Positions 19,519 through 21,098 of a DNA stretch of 21,098 nt are shown piece by piece (position 1 is the stretch's first letter; each line of letters begins with the position of its first letter). Source of the stretch: Pigoraptor vietnamica. Lineage: Eukaryota > Opisthokonta > Filasterea. Under the pieces are notes generated by a model, which saw nothing but the letters and a program-made list of their open reading frames with translations, was not told where the DNA came from and did not search any database. A program made the position numbers and the translations under genes. Location: contig CALSCQ010000879.1 of assembly GCA_943704525.1 (NCBI GenBank), positions 1 to 21,098 on the forward strand, written 5' to 3'.

Positions 19519-20974
19519 GTGTATGTGTGTGTGCGTGTGTGTGTGCATACATGCCATCCGGCGTATGTGGGCACCAGCAATTGGCACTTGCTTAGAAGCA
19601 TCCCAACCAACATTCTCCCCCCGCAGCCTCCGCTCTCGCGCCTACATCTTTGCGCAGGCCGACGGCTCGAACCGCGTCGTCTTCGTCAACGTGGACGCGT
19701 GCATGGTCTCTCAGATTCTCCGAATCAAGGTGCTCGAATCGCTTAAGGCCAAGTTTGGTGACCTCTACCACGAGGAGAACGTCCTTCTGACGGGCATCCA
19801 CACGCACTCGGGCCCCGCTGGCTACCTGCAGTACATCATCTTCCAGGCACGTGGGCAATTCTGAGTTCGCGTGTGGCTGTCGATATGTTCGTGAACGTGG
19901 GAGTTCTCTGTGTGCCGTGCGGTTGGCGTGAAAACGGCGGCTGGGCTGTTGTGTAGTTCCGTGCATCTCTTTTGCTCTTATTTTTATTGCTTCCGTCCTC
20001 CTTCGAATCACGCATCTCTCTCTTACGCCATGTGCTCTCTGTCATGTGTGTCTCGTGTGTGGATGACACACGTCTGTGATTGAAGCTGATCCGACATGTG
20101 TCAACGTGTGCAGGTGACGTCGCTCGGCTTTGTCGAGCAGAGCCTGGACGCCCTCGTGAATGGCATCGTCGCGAGCATCGAGCGCGCGCACGGCAACATT
20201 CGCCAGGGCAAGCTCCTCCTCAACTCGGGCGAGCTCCTCGAGGCCAACATCAACCGCAGCCCCACGGCGTACCTCAACAACGTGAGTGCGCGCCCGTGTG
20301 TGTGCGTGCATGCGTGCGGGGCAGAAACTGCTTGTCGCGTCGTATGTCGCGGTTTGTTGGTACGGATGCATGGAGCAGTCGTTCCCGTCGCGCTCATAGT
20401 TCCCTCTCTCTCAAATGCACAGCCTGCGGACGAGCGCGCCAAGTACGCGTACGACGTCGACAAGGAAATGACGGTCCTCAAGATGGTCGGCACCGACGGC
20501 AGCGACCTCGGCATGATCAACTGGTTCCCCGTCCACGTGGGTGTCCCTCGCCCTTGTCGCCGCTGTGCCTCTCCGTTACATCGTGTGCCTCTCTGTTACA
20601 TCGCCACGTGCCTTTCCGTTTCTCGGCCATGTGCCTCTTCGTTACACTGCCTGTGCCTGTCTCCATTGCATCGGCGCAGATGTAGTAGTGCGCCAATCGG
20701 CTCGTATTCGTCTCACCCTCCCTCTTTCCGTCTTTGTCCTCAGTGCACGAGCATGAACAACACGAACCGCCTGATCAGCGGCGACAACAAGGGCTACGCT
20801 TCGTACCTCTTTGAGCGGATGATCAACGGCCCCAGCGCCTTCCCCGGCAAGGGCCCCTTCATCGCCGCCTTTGCGCAGGCCAACGAGGGCGACGTCAGCC
20901 CGAACATTAAGGGCGCGCGCTGCATCGACACGGGCCTCCCGTGCGACGCCGTCCACAGCACGTGCAACGGCCGC
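19054..20974 (+). CDS. ASAH2: Neutral ceramidase, 5' part
   Basis: Exons 19054-19194, 19340-19386, 19627-19846, 20114-20281, 20423-20536 and 20744-20974 give the first 307 residues; a donor follows at 20975 and the rest lies beyond the window. Neutral ceramidase hydrolyses ceramide to sphingosine and a fatty acid, usually at the cell surface or outside the cell. Residues 1 to about 20 form a signal peptide (RLVVALVACLAACAAA). Family motifs are TGPAADVNMMGYAMPQQT (39-56), the zinc-site TGIHTHSGPAGY with H121 and H123, VTSLGF, NWFPVH with H230 before CTSMNNTN, and NEGDVSPN with the likely nucleophile S282. The zinc histidines and nucleophile are assigned from the bacterial and human enzymes. 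The gene is complete as far as it goes, and full-length enzymes are about 700 aa or more. Intron 3 has a GC donor. Confidence 0.95.
19469..19548. repeat. (GT)n microsatellite in ceramidase intron 2
   Basis: A long sense-strand GT tract with GC and AT interruptions lies in the intron after 19386. It follows the same sense-GT trend as most introns here. Confidence 0.95.
19847..20113 (+). other. GC-AG intron in ceramidase
   Basis: The conserved protein runs IIFQ then VTSLGF, which puts the junction at CAG|GCACGTG (19846/19847) and CAG|GTGACG (20113/20114). The nearest GT, four bases further on (19851), adds four nt and breaks the frame. The donor is therefore GC rather than GT, a known minor class of U2-type introns. 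Confidence 0.8.
20563..20675. repeat. Imperfect short tandem repeat in ceramidase intron 5
   Basis: About five degenerate copies of a unit of roughly 20-25 bp resembling GTGCCTCTCCGTTACATC occupy the pyrimidine-rich middle of the intron between 20536 and 20744. The copies diverge in length and sequence. Confidence 0.8.
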
Positions 20975-21098
20975 GTGAGTATCTTCTCTCTGTTTCCTTT
21001 TCAATAGCCTACGAGTTTTTAGAGCCGGCAAGGCGTGCTTTCGAACGGAGTGGTTTCCCTGTCCTCTCTCTCGCGCTGTCTCACGACACCCCCCCCCC
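20975..21098 (+). other. Partial ceramidase intron and terminal C run
   Basis: After the donor GTGAGT at 20975 the sequence is intron-like and pyrimidine-rich. It ends in nine C residues at the window edge, probably an assembly break. Confidence 0.75.

Noticed and set aside
19847-19852. GT donor four bases downstream in ceramidase intron 3
   Set aside because: Using GTGGGC after CAGGCAC adds four nt, breaks the frame and disrupts the conserved IIFQ-VTSLGF junction.

Overview
This window is eukaryotic nuclear DNA from a GC-rich, intron-dense, gene-dense protist. It carries seven multi-exon protein genes on both strands. Introns are mostly about 75-280 nt, with GTGCGT or GTGAGT donors and CAG acceptors. 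An actin-bundling protein of the Dictyostelium ABP-34 (abpB) type suggests an amoebozoan, perhaps Acanthamoeba-like; that assignment is an inference. The window opens in a (CA)n tract and closes in a C run, so it may be a whole assembly contig broken at low-complexity DNA.

Layout. 1-1140: (CA)n, then a decayed array that reads on the minus strand as leucine-rich repeats, then a second family of 92-97 bp tandem repeats. 1718-3295 (+): ABP-34-type actin-bundling protein, 5 exons. 3761-4754 (-): secreted cysteine-rich protein of unknown function, 4 exons. 4755-5252: divergent promoter with two E2F-like sites and a TATA-like box. 5253-10766 (+): MCM2, 18 exons, 894 aa. 11175-13499 (-): Reb1/TTF1-type Myb protein, 6 exons. 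13500-14724: divergent intergenic region with an AT-rich inverted repeat. 14725-15894 (+): FAM72 homologue with a long N-terminal extension. 16188-18376 (-): LEO1 of the Paf1 complex, 7 exons. 18377-19053: divergent promoter. 19054 to the end (+): 5' part of a secreted neutral ceramidase, cut by the window edge.

Four adjacent genes act on the nucleus and chromatin: MCM2 (replicative helicase), the Reb1/TTF1-like Myb protein, FAM72 (in mammals a partner of uracil-DNA glycosylase) and LEO1 (Pol II elongation). They are arranged head-to-head or tail-to-tail, so each divergent pair probably shares a promoter; no operon is implied. Exon junctions were set by reading-frame phase and conserved protein motifs, and every completed model closes in frame.

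No mobile element, CRISPR array or convincing RNA gene was found. The main oddities are the FAM72 homologue, the unnamed secreted cysteine-rich family, the decayed LRR array, intron-borne repeats (one duplicates a splice acceptor) and the strand-biased (GT)n content of introns.
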